Assembly (NCBI GenBank): GCA_032124015.1
Contig: JAQBEH010000057.1
Location: forward strand, 5,472-69,471
DNA from: DASRJG01 sp032124015
GTDB taxonomy: Bacteria; Acidobacteriota; Polarisedimenticolia; Polarisedimenticolales; DASRJG01
DNA length: 64,000 bases
Direction: 5' to 3'
The notes under the pieces are model-generated. The model searched no databases, was not told where the DNA came from, and saw only the letters and a program-made list of their open reading frames with translations. The translations under genes and the position numbers were made by a program. Shown here one piece after another: positions 9,302-16,099 of the stretch (positions are counted from its first letter, which is position 1; the number at the start of each line of letters is the position of its first letter).

Positions 9302-9328
9302 AAGGGTGGGCGCAAGCCCACCTTTTTT
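9302..9328 (+). ncRNA. rimP leader hairpin with GCAA tetraloop and U-tract
   Basis: A near-perfect ten-base-pair stem (9302-9311 with 9316-9325, one G-U pair) is closed by a GCAA tetraloop and merges into a run of six T. It is shaped like an intrinsic terminator, yet lies 13 bases before the rimP start. A similar GC stem and U-tract directly before rimP is known in proteobacteria as the rimP leader and is thought to attenuate the operon. Here it would let transcription of the nusA operon respond to NusA or translation state. Confidence 0.65.
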
Positions 9329-9340
9329 ATTGATGGGACC

Positions 9341-9841
9341 ATGAAAGACGACAAGCAGAAGATCCTGGCCGAGGTCGAACGCGTCGCTCGAGAGATTGCG
9401 GCGACCCTTGGACTCGAAATCGTCGAGTTCGTCTTTCACAGCCGGGGGCGGCACTCGCTCCTGCGCATCGACATCGACCGTTCCGGAATGCCTGGGGTCG
9501 GACTCGCCGACTGCGAGACTTTCAGCCGCACGCTGGGCGATCGGATCGAGGACCTTACGTTTTTCGACGCCCCCTACGATCTTCAGGTTTCGTCTCCGGG
9601 AATCGACCGCCCGATCCGTACCGATGACGACCTGCGTCGCAACACCGGACGGCCGGTTTGGATGGAATTTCGGGACGAAAATGGAAAGGTCCGAGAGCTT
9701 CGTGGCACCCTTTCCGGGCCCCACGGATCCGACGCGGTCTCGATCGCCACGGAGCACGGGGAGCTCCGGATTACGCGCGAGCGCATCGTGCTCATGAAAC
9801 AAGACGTTATGGTCGGCGGAGGCAAGCGAAAGAACCCATGA
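9341..9841 (+). CDS. rimP: Ribosome maturation factor RimP
   Basis: A 166-residue protein that binds the 30S subunit during late assembly. It shows the RimP N-terminal domain (VAREIAATLGLEIVEFVF, RGRHSLLRIDID), the DCETFSRTLGDRI helix and the VSSPGIDRPI signature before the C-terminal SH3-like barrel (ELRGTLSGPHGSDAVSI). The ATG at 9341 is chosen because it follows the leader hairpin; the reading frame stays open upstream to a TTG that overlaps the promoter -35 and cannot be the start. First gene of the rimP-nusA-infB operon, the order seen in most bacteria. Confidence 0.93.
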   Translation: MKDDKQKILAEVERVAREIAATLGLEIVEFVFHSRGRHSLLRIDIDRSGMPGVGLADCETFSRTLGDRIEDLTFFDAPYDLQVSSPGIDRPIRTDDDLRRNTGRPVWMEFRDENGKVRELRGTLSGPHGSDAVSIATEHGELRITRERIVLMKQDVMVGGGKRKNP

Positions 9842-9850
9842 AACCCGCGT

Positions 9851-9858
9851 GGTATAGT
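9851..9858 (+). promoter_or_regulatory. Extended -10 element upstream of nusA
   Basis: TGG followed by TATAGT (9853-9858) forms an extended -10 box in the 154-base rimP-nusA gap. There is no clear -35, as is allowed for extended -10 promoters. It would give a secondary start for nusA-infB independent of the rimP leader. Nothing else definite is seen in the rest of this gap. Confidence 0.4.
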
Positions 9859-9995
9859 CTTACGGTCCCAGCGGAGCATTCGCGAGTCTCGGGTGCACCG
9901 GTTGTAGGAAGGGTGCGTCTGGACCTGGATGTTTGCGGGGATTGGAATGCCTCTCGCGCGCGCGTGCGTGTCGACGATGGAGGGGTCATCGGCCC

Positions 9996-11372
9996 ATGAG
10001 CAACGAGCTTTATCAGACGATTGAAATGATCGGCCGCGAGAAGGGCATCGATCCGGATGTCATCATCCAGGCCGTCGAAGAGGCCTACGCGGCCGCGTCG
10101 CGCAAGTACCTTCACAGCAAGGAGGACTTCGGCGCGCGCTTCGACCGCGACTCCGGACGCTTCATCGTCTTCTCGAAGCAGACGGTCGTCACCGAAGACG
10201 AACTGATGGACCCCCACATCGAGATCACCGTCGAGGACGCGCGCCAAATCCAGCCCGATGCCGAATTGGGAGCGGTGATCGAAACGGTGAAGGATGGGAT
10301 CGACGTCCCCTTGACCCGCATTGCCGCCCAGGCTGCGAAACAGGTCATCTACCAAAAAGTGAAGGAAGCCGAGCGCGAGATCGTCTGGCGCGAATACGGC
10401 GATCGCATCGGGGAACTGCTGACCGGCCAGGTCAAACGTTTCGACCGCGGCGACATGATCCTGGACCTCGGACGAACCGAGGGGATCATCCCCCGCCGCG
10501 AGCAGTCCCGCGCCGAGCACTACAACCCGGGAGACCGAATCCGCGCCGTACTCGTCAACGTGGAACGGCTCGGAAAGGGCCCGCAGCTGACCCTGTCCCG
10601 CGCGAGCGAGCTGCTCGTCAAGAAACTGTTCGAGATGGAGGTTCCCGAGATCTACGACGGCACCGTCATCATCGTCAGCGTCGCCCGCGACGCCGGCGAG
10701 CGCACGAAGATCGCCGCGCGCTCGAAGGATCGCGACGTCGATCCGGTCGGCGCGTGCGTGGGCATGAAGGGCTCGAGAGTTCAGGCGGTGATTCGCGAGT
10801 TGCGGGGCGAGAAGATCGACATCGTCAAATACGACGAGGATCCCGCCCTCTACGTGAGGCACGCGTTGAACCCCGCATCCATCAACCGCGTGTCGGTTCG
10901 CGACTACGAAGCCCGCGAGATGGAAGTCATCGTCTCGGAAGATCAACTCTCACTCTCGATTGGTAAACGCGGGCAGAACGTGCGTCTCGCGTCAAAGCTT
11001 GTCGGCTGGAAATTGGACATCAAGAGCGAAGCGGAAAAGAAGGCCGAGATCGAGGTCGAGATGGAGCGGATGGCGCAGGCCAGTCGCGAGCTGTCGAGCC
11101 TTCCCGGCATCGCTCAGTCCACGGTGGCGCGGTTGCTCGACGCCGGGTTCCGCGGGATCGAGGAAATCTGCCTCGCCTCGCTCGAGGACCTCACGTCGAT
11201 TGAAGGCATCAGCGAGGACGAAGCGATCGAAATTCACGATGCGGCCGAGCAGGCTTTAGAGGCTCGTGCCCAAGAGTACGAGGCCGAAGAGGCCGCGCAG
11301 GTGGCCGAAGAGGCCGCGCAGGTGGCCGACGAGTCCACGGAAACACCCGCGGACGAAACGGCGCAAGAGTAG
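9996..11372 (+). CDS. nusA: Transcription termination/antitermination factor NusA
   Basis: A 458-residue protein. The N-terminal polymerase-binding domain spans residues 1-125 (ELYQTIEMIGREKGIDPDV). The S1 domain lies around 133-200 (LTGQVKRFDRGDMILDLG), followed by two KH domains (GACVGMKGSRVQAVIREL; then LSIGKRGQNVRLASKLVGW). A C-terminal helix-hairpin-helix region (SSLPGIAQSTVARLLDAGF, EGISEDEAIEI) ends in an acidic tail. It binds RNA polymerase and nascent RNA to control pausing and termination. GGAGGGG lies upstream of the ATG at 9996. An in-frame TTG further upstream is rejected for lack of conservation. The tail carries a 21-base tandem duplication at 11286-11327. Confidence 0.96.
   Translation: MSNELYQTIEMIGREKGIDPDVIIQAVEEAYAAASRKYLHSKEDFGARFDRDSGRFIVFSKQTVVTEDELMDPHIEITVEDARQIQPDAELGAVIETVKDGIDVPLTRIAAQAAKQVIYQKVKEAEREIVWREYGDRIGELLTGQVKRFDRGDMILDLGRTEGIIPRREQSRAEHYNPGDRIRAVLVNVERLGKGPQLTLSRASELLVKKLFEMEVPEIYDGTVIIVSVARDAGERTKIAARSKDRDVDPVGACVGMKGSRVQAVIRELRGEKIDIVKYDEDPALYVRHALNPASINRVSVRDYEAREMEVIVSEDQLSLSIGKRGQNVRLASKLVGWKLDIKSEAEKKAEIEVEMERMAQASRELSSLPGIAQSTVARLLDAGFRGIEEICLASLEDLTSIEGISEDEAIEIHDAAEQALEARAQEYEAEEAAQVAEEAAQVADESTETPADETAQE
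11286..11327 (+). repeat. Two exact 21-base tandem copies in the nusA acidic tail
   Basis: The unit encodes EEAAQVA and occurs twice back to back, a fresh in-frame duplication that lengthens the acidic NusA tail by seven residues. Confidence 0.85.
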
Positions 11373-11399
11373 CAGGCGGCCAAGGCCGCGGGAGCACGC

Positions 11400-13946
11400 A
11401 TGCCGGGTGTACGGGTTTACCAGCTCGCCAAGGAACTCAGGGTTCAGAGCGCTCTCATCGTCGAGTTGCTCGATCGTCTCGGGAAGGAGGTCCACTCCGA
11501 CCTCAGCTCGATCGATGACCTGACCGCGAGTCTCGTCCGGGAGCGGCTGACGGTCGCCCTGGCCGTTGAAAAGAAGCGTTTGTTGGAAGAACAGCGTGCG
11601 GACGACGACACGGCCGCCGTCGCCCCGCCCGCCGAAGCCCCGGCCGAGCCAACGCAGGTCGCCCTTGCGGCTGAGCCCGCGGCTCAGACGGTGGCGTCGC
11701 CGGGCGCCGAGAATGAGGCCGCCGCGACGGTGCTCCCCACCAGCGAATCCGCGGCGCCAGCGGAGACGCCCGCGTCGGCACCCGGTGTTCCGTCATCGCC
11801 GACCGCCGTCCCCCCGACGCCTCCCGTGCCGCCCGGGCCGCCGCGGCCACGTCTTTTTGCCGCCAAGCGACTCGTTCCCAAAATGGTTCCGCCGCGATCC
11901 ACGTCAGCCGGCGGCTACGGACAGCGCGGTGTCCCTCCGAGCCGCCCGCCTGTTCCCCCGCGCGCCGGGGACCTTGCACGCCTGGGCCCTCTGCCTCCGA
12001 GAACCGCACCCGCGGCCCCGGGCGCAGCCGGTCGCCCGCCCGCGCCGGGGTCGACCCGGCCTCCGGCCCCCGGTCGCGCCACGCCGTCAGCGGACCGCGA
12101 ATCCCGTCGCGCCCGCGCCAAGGGGCTCGACATTCCGCCTCCGCCGTCGCGGCCGAAACCGGATTTGCCGCCGGTGCCGGCGTCGATTCAGCTCTCGGAA
12201 TCGGTGACGGTGAAGGAACTCGCCGAGAAGCTGAACAGAAAATCCAAGGACGTCATCGCGAAGCTTCTCACCCGGGGCGTGTTCGCGAACATCAACCAGC
12301 CGCTCGACCCGCCCATGGCGATCGAAGTCGCGAAGGAATTCGGGTCCGACGCCGTGATCATCTCGTTCGAGGACGAGCAACGCCAAGACGCCGTGCCGGA
12401 CCTCGAATTGGCCGTCGCCGGCTCCGGCGTCGTCGTTCCCAGGGCGCCGATCGTTACCGTGATGGGCCACGTCGATCACGGAAAAACGTCGCTGCTCGAC
12501 GCGATCCGCGCAACGAACGTGGTCAGCAGCGAGCACGGCGGAATCACGCAACACATCGGCGCCTACCAAGTCGAAGAGCGCGGGCGCAAGATCACGTTCC
12601 TCGACACCCCCGGCCACGAAGCGTTCACACTCATGCGAGCGCGCGGCGTCCGCGTCACCGACATCGTGGTGCTCGTCGTTGCAGCGGACGACGGTGTCAA
12701 GCCGCAAACCGTCGAAGCCATCGACCACGCGAAGGCCGCGGGCGTCCCGATCGTCGTCGCCATCAACAAGATCGACAAGGCGGATGCGCGCCCCGACCGC
12801 GTCAAGCAACAGCTCGCCGACCGCGACATCCTGATCGAGGAATACGGCGGTAAGGTCGTCTCGTGCGAAATCTCCGCGAAAAAGCGCACGGGAATCGAAG
12901 AGCTTCTCGAGATGATCCTCCTCGTGGCGGACATCGCCGACCTCAAGTCCTCGGTCGATCAGTCGGCGAACGGCGTCGTGCTCGAAGCCAAGCTCGACCG
13001 CGCGCGGGGCATCGTCGCCACGATCCTCGTGCAGAGCGGGACGCTTCGAATCGGCGACCCCTTTATCGCGGGCTCCGCGTTCGGCAAGGTGCGCGCCATG
13101 TCCGACGAACATGGCCGGCGCATCGGCGCGGCCGGCCCGTCGACTCCCGTCGAGGTCATGGGTTTTGCGAGCGAGCCCACGGCGGGAGATCTCTTCCAGG
13201 GGGTCACGGACGAGATGAAGGCCCGCCAGATCGCCGGATTCCGCAAGGAGAAGCAGCGTGTCGCCGCGCTCGCGAAATCCTCGCGGCGCACGCTCGAGAG
13301 CCTCTCGCGGGACATCGCCGAAGGCAGCGTCAAGGAACTGCCGGTGCTCATCAAGTCCGACGTGCAAGGATCCCTCGAAGCTCTGCAAAAGGCGGTTACC
13401 GAGATCGCGTCGGAGAAGATCCGAATCGGAATCCTGCGTGCCTCGACCGGCGCCATCACCCAGGCGGACGTTCTGCTGGCGTTGGCCTCGGGCGCCATCA
13501 TCGTCGGATTCAACGTCCGTCCGGACCGCGCGACGGCCGAACTCGCGCGACGGGAAGAAGTCGAAATCCGCCTGTACAACGTCATCTACGACGTCGTGAA
13601 CGACCTCAAGCAGGCGATGATCGGGCGCCTCGATCCCACCACGAAGGAAACCGTACTCGGCCAGGCCGAGGCGCGTCAGCTGTTCCGCGTCCCGAAGATC
13701 GGCGTCATCGCCGGCTGCATGGTGACCGACGGAAACGTCAAGCGCACCGCCGAGGTGCGTCTCATCCGCGACAACGTCGTCATCTACACCGGCAAGGTCG
13801 GATCGCTCCGCCGATTCAAGGACGACGCCAGCGAGGTCAAGGCAGGATTCGAGTGCGGCATCGGCATCGCGAACTTCAACGACCTGAAGGAAGGCGACGT
13901 CTTCGAGTTCTTCGTGGTCGAGAAAGTCGCTGTGGAGAGCCTCTAG
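11400..13946 (+). CDS. infB: Translation initiation factor IF-2
   Basis: An 848-residue GTPase that places initiator tRNA on the 30S subunit. The N-terminus starts with the IF2_N helix (VRVYQLAKELRVQSALIVELL). A proline/alanine-rich disordered linker (about residues 70-260) and a second IF2_N module (SVTVKELAEKLNRKSKDVI) follow. The G domain has GHVDHGKTS (G1), DTPGHEAF (G3), NKIDKAD (G4) and a G5 region. Domains II-IV follow (C-terminal VIAGCMVTDGNVKR). The ylxR/ylxQ genes that often lie between nusA and infB are absent. The stop is three bases before the ylxP start, suggesting translational coupling. Confidence 0.96.
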   Translation: MPGVRVYQLAKELRVQSALIVELLDRLGKEVHSDLSSIDDLTASLVRERLTVALAVEKKRLLEEQRADDDTAAVAPPAEAPAEPTQVALAAEPAAQTVASPGAENEAAATVLPTSESAAPAETPASAPGVPSSPTAVPPTPPVPPGPPRPRLFAAKRLVPKMVPPRSTSAGGYGQRGVPPSRPPVPPRAGDLARLGPLPPRTAPAAPGAAGRPPAPGSTRPPAPGRATPSADRESRRARAKGLDIPPPPSRPKPDLPPVPASIQLSESVTVKELAEKLNRKSKDVIAKLLTRGVFANINQPLDPPMAIEVAKEFGSDAVIISFEDEQRQDAVPDLELAVAGSGVVVPRAPIVTVMGHVDHGKTSLLDAIRATNVVSSEHGGITQHIGAYQVEERGRKITFLDTPGHEAFTLMRARGVRVTDIVVLVVAADDGVKPQTVEAIDHAKAAGVPIVVAINKIDKADARPDRVKQQLADRDILIEEYGGKVVSCEISAKKRTGIEELLEMILLVADIADLKSSVDQSANGVVLEAKLDRARGIVATILVQSGTLRIGDPFIAGSAFGKVRAMSDEHGRRIGAAGPSTPVEVMGFASEPTAGDLFQGVTDEMKARQIAGFRKEKQRVAALAKSSRRTLESLSRDIAEGSVKELPVLIKSDVQGSLEALQKAVTEIASEKIRIGILRASTGAITQADVLLALASGAIIVGFNVRPDRATAELARREEVEIRLYNVIYDVVNDLKQAMIGRLDPTTKETVLGQAEARQLFRVPKIGVIAGCMVTDGNVKRTAEVRLIRDNVVIYTGKVGSLRRFKDDASEVKAGFECGIGIANFNDLKEGDVFEFFVVEKVAVESL

Positions 13947-13949
13947 GGG

Positions 13950-14279
13950 GTGACGATCGGGCTCTTGACCTTCGAGATTCACCTGCCGCAATCGCGGTCG
14001 CTCAAGGACAAGCGTCAGGTCCTCCGCTCCGTCAAGGACCGTCTTCGCTCCCGACACAACGTGGCCGTCAGCGAACTCGAAGACGGCGCCGATCTCTGGC
14101 AGCGCGCGAGTGTCGCGGTCGTTTCGGTGGCTTCCCACCGCGACGTTTTGGAGAATCTCTTCGAGACGATCGTCCGTGAGACCGAGGGGCAGATTCCGGG
14201 GCATCTGGTCGAGACGGGGCGCGAGTTTCTCGAAGGGGCGGATGGTGGCCCGGGCGGTTGGGAGGAGGGGATCTCGTGA
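13950..14279 (+). CDS. ylxP: DUF503 / YlxP family protein
   Basis: A 109-residue protein with the family signature at its start (GLLTFEIHLPQSRSLKDKR, then VLRSVKDRLRSRHNVAVSE). The body ends with a REFLEGADG segment. It starts with GTG three bases after infB and ends in a GTGA overlap with rbfA. The family is found between infB and rbfA in many Gram-positive and acidobacterial genomes. Its function is unknown but probably ribosome-linked, given this invariant position. Confidence 0.85.
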   Translation: MTIGLLTFEIHLPQSRSLKDKRQVLRSVKDRLRSRHNVAVSELEDGADLWQRASVAVVSVASHRDVLENLFETIVRETEGQIPGHLVETGREFLEGADGGPGGWEEGIS

Positions 14280-14656
14280 CGCATCGCCGCAACGAACGCG
14301 TCGCCGAAGAAATCCGAGGCGTGTTGGCCGAGGCGATCCGCGAGGTGCGGGATCCCCAGGTCGGCTTCGTCACGCTCACCGGCGTGGACCTCTCCCCCGA
14401 CCTCAGGCAGGCCCGCGTTTACGTGTCCCGCATCGGTACCGAGGCCGATCGCGACGCGGCCGTGTCCGCTCTCAACCACGCCGGCTCGTTCCTGCGCCGC
14501 GCCGTAGCCGAGCGGGCGCGATTGCGTTTCACGCCGGCTCTCAGGTTCGTATCGGACGCGACGATCGAGCGCGGCTCGCGTGTGGAAGCGATCATCAGGG
14601 AACTCCACGCATCCGACGACGAGACCTCAGACGACGATCCGGAAGACGCCGGGTGA
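14276..14656 (+). CDS. rbfA: Ribosome-binding factor A
   Basis: A 126-residue KH-fold protein needed for maturation of the 16S rRNA 5' end. It shows the RRNERVAEEIRGVLAEAI start, the RDPQVGFVTLTGVDLSPDL core and RARLRFTPALRFVSDATIE. The GTG at 14276 is preferred over an in-frame TTG at 14258, because GGAGGAGGGG sits seven bases before the GTG. The start shares GTGA with the ylxP stop and the end shares GTGA with truB, so the three genes are translationally coupled. Confidence 0.93.
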   Translation: MTHRRNERVAEEIRGVLAEAIREVRDPQVGFVTLTGVDLSPDLRQARVYVSRIGTEADRDAAVSALNHAGSFLRRAVAERARLRFTPALRFVSDATIERGSRVEAIIRELHASDDETSDDDPEDAG

Positions 14657-15555
14657 GCGACGACTGGGACGGACTTCTTCCGATCGACAAACCCGCCGGG
14701 CCGACGAGCCATGACGTCGTGGCCCGGGTTCGCGCCGCGACCGGGTCGCGACGGGTGGGTCACACCGGAACGCTCGATCCGTCGGCGACCGGACTCTTGC
14801 TGCTCGTGCTCGGCCGCGCGACGCGTTTGGCTCGATTCGTCCCCCAGGCCCCGAAGACCTACCAGGGGGTTCTCGCTCTCGGCGTGACCACGACGACCGA
14901 CGACCTCGCCGGGGACGTGGTGAACCGGCACGAGGGTGCGCTTCCGGGCGCCCAAGCCGTGCTCGCCGCCGCTGCCCAACGCGTCGGCCGGCAACTGCAG
15001 GTGCCTCCGGCGTTTTCGGCGCGCCAGGTGGGCGGCACGCGGATGTACCGGTTAGCGCGCCGTGGGGTGGTCGTCGATGCGCCGGCCACGGAGATCGTCG
15101 TCGAACGACTCGTCTTGGCGCCCACGGACGCCCCGGACCTCTGGACCTACGAGATGGTCGTTTCGGCCGGAACGTACGTCCGAGCCCTCGTCCGCGATCT
15201 CGGCCTCGCCCTCGGGTGCGGCGCGGCCGTGGCCTCGTTGCGCCGGACGGCGATAGGCCCCTTGCACGTGGACGACGCTCTCTCGCTTCCCACCGAGAAA
15301 ACGGCGCTTTGCGATGCGGTTCGAGGCCGGCTGATACCGATCGACGCCATGCCGCTCGACCTCCCATCGGTTGCGCTGGACTCCCCTCTCGACGCCACCC
15401 GATTCGCCGCCGGTGGCGTCGTCACGATCGACGCGGCTCACGTCCAGGATTCGACTCTCGCCGCGGTCCGCGACGACCTCGGGAGGCTCCTTGGGGTCGG
15501 CCACAAGGGCGAAGGAACCCTCAGGCCACGGATGGTCCTGCCGCGGGAGGCCTGA
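14653..15555 (+). CDS. truB: tRNA pseudouridine(55) synthase TruB
   Basis: A 300-residue enzyme that makes the conserved pseudouridine 55 in the tRNA T loop. GLLPIDKPAGPTSHDVV opens the protein, and the catalytic aspartate is D42 in GHTGTLDPSATGLL. The downstream PPAFSARQVGGTRMYRLAR segment and VSAGTYVRALVRDLG are also diagnostic. The C-terminus carries a short domain ending RPRMVL. It starts at GTG 14653 in a GTGA overlap with the rbfA stop; the frame is open further upstream, but that stretch is the other strand of coding in rbfA. Confidence 0.94.
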   Translation: MSDDWDGLLPIDKPAGPTSHDVVARVRAATGSRRVGHTGTLDPSATGLLLLVLGRATRLARFVPQAPKTYQGVLALGVTTTTDDLAGDVVNRHEGALPGAQAVLAAAAQRVGRQLQVPPAFSARQVGGTRMYRLARRGVVVDAPATEIVVERLVLAPTDAPDLWTYEMVVSAGTYVRALVRDLGLALGCGAAVASLRRTAIGPLHVDDALSLPTEKTALCDAVRGRLIPIDAMPLDLPSVALDSPLDATRFAAGGVVTIDAAHVQDSTLAAVRDDLGRLLGVGHKGEGTLRPRMVLPREA

Positions 15556-15572
15556 CTCCCGCGAACGACCGA

Positions 15573-15653
15573 GGGTTGTCGCCCGGCCGGCGGATGTGGT
15601 AGCGTCGGCCCGGTTTTTGGTCGCTCCCTTATTGAGTTAACCCATCTGGGCCG
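15573..15653 (+). promoter_or_regulatory. rpsO promoter and structured 5' leader
   Basis: A weak promoter is possible from TTGTCG and TAGCGT in the 15573-15605 region. Downstream, CGGCCC (15606-15611) pairs with GGGCCG (15648-15653), and GCG/CGC pairs extend the stem across small bulges. The stem ends about 20 bases before the ribosome site. S15 represses its own mRNA through differing leader structures in many bacteria, so this is a candidate S15-binding leader, not a proven one. Confidence 0.35.
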
Positions 15654-15688
15654 ATCGCGTAAGTCGACGGCTCCGGAGGAGGATGCCA

Positions 15689-15958
15689 GTGGCCCTCGAT
15701 CTCGCTCGCAAAACCGACGTTATCCACGACTATCGAACTCACGATTCGGACACGGGCTCCCCTGAGGTCCAGATCGCCATCCTCACCAAGCGTGTCGCGC
15801 AGTTGGCCGACCACTTCCGGTCACACGCCAAGGACTACCACTCGCGCCTTGGACTCATCAAGATGGTCGGCAAACGCCGCCGCCTGCTCGACTACCTGAA
15901 GCGCAAGGACTTTGGACGTTATCAGCGCATCATCGCCCGGCTCGGCATCCGCAAGTAG
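15689..15958 (+). CDS. rpsO: 30S ribosomal protein S15
   Basis: The protein is 89 residues when started at GTG 15689, the usual S15 length. THDSDTGSPEVQIAILT, HAKDYHSRLGLIKMVGKRRR and YLKRKDFGRYQRIIARLGIRK are classic S15. An ATG at 15683 is immediately adjacent to the GGAGGAGG ribosome site (15675-15682) with no spacing, whereas the GTG six bases later has correct spacing; I therefore choose the GTG. S15 binds 16S rRNA helices 20-22 and nucleates the platform. It lies before pnp, as in most bacteria. Confidence 0.95.
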   Translation: MALDLARKTDVIHDYRTHDSDTGSPEVQIAILTKRVAQLADHFRSHAKDYHSRLGLIKMVGKRRRLLDYLKRKDFGRYQRIIARLGIRK

Positions 15959-16038
15959 GCTTTTGCTCGCCGTCCGCGCGAACTCGGGGCCGCATCTCGC
16001 CCCCTCGACACCGGAACAAACTCAGGGAAGAGAACCAA

Positions 16039-16080
16039 GGGACCAAGGGAGTCCCTCCCGCGGCGATGACGTTTCGCGGG
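16039..16080 (+). promoter_or_regulatory. Paired hairpins in the pnp leader
   Basis: The 141-base rpsO-pnp gap holds two consecutive stems: GGGAC (16039-16043) with GTCCC (16051-16055), and CCCGCG (16057-16062) with CGCGGG (16075-16080). The AGGAGG of pnp follows at 16087. In enterobacteria pnp is autoregulated through RNase III cleavage of a leader stem and PNPase binding; these stems are in the right place for something similar. Confidence 0.4.
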
Positions 16081-16099
16081 CGCGGCAGGAGGCACGGCG

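Noticed and set aside
7881..9344. 487-residue plus-strand frame overlapping the phosphodiesterase gene
   Set aside because: Very Arg/Gly/Pro-rich, frame-shifted relative to a gene with intact TPRs; a shadow.
12087..14204. 705-residue open frame antisense to infB
   Set aside because: Composition is rich in Asp/Arg/His as expected from the opposite strand of GC-rich coding, with no motif; infB is unambiguous.
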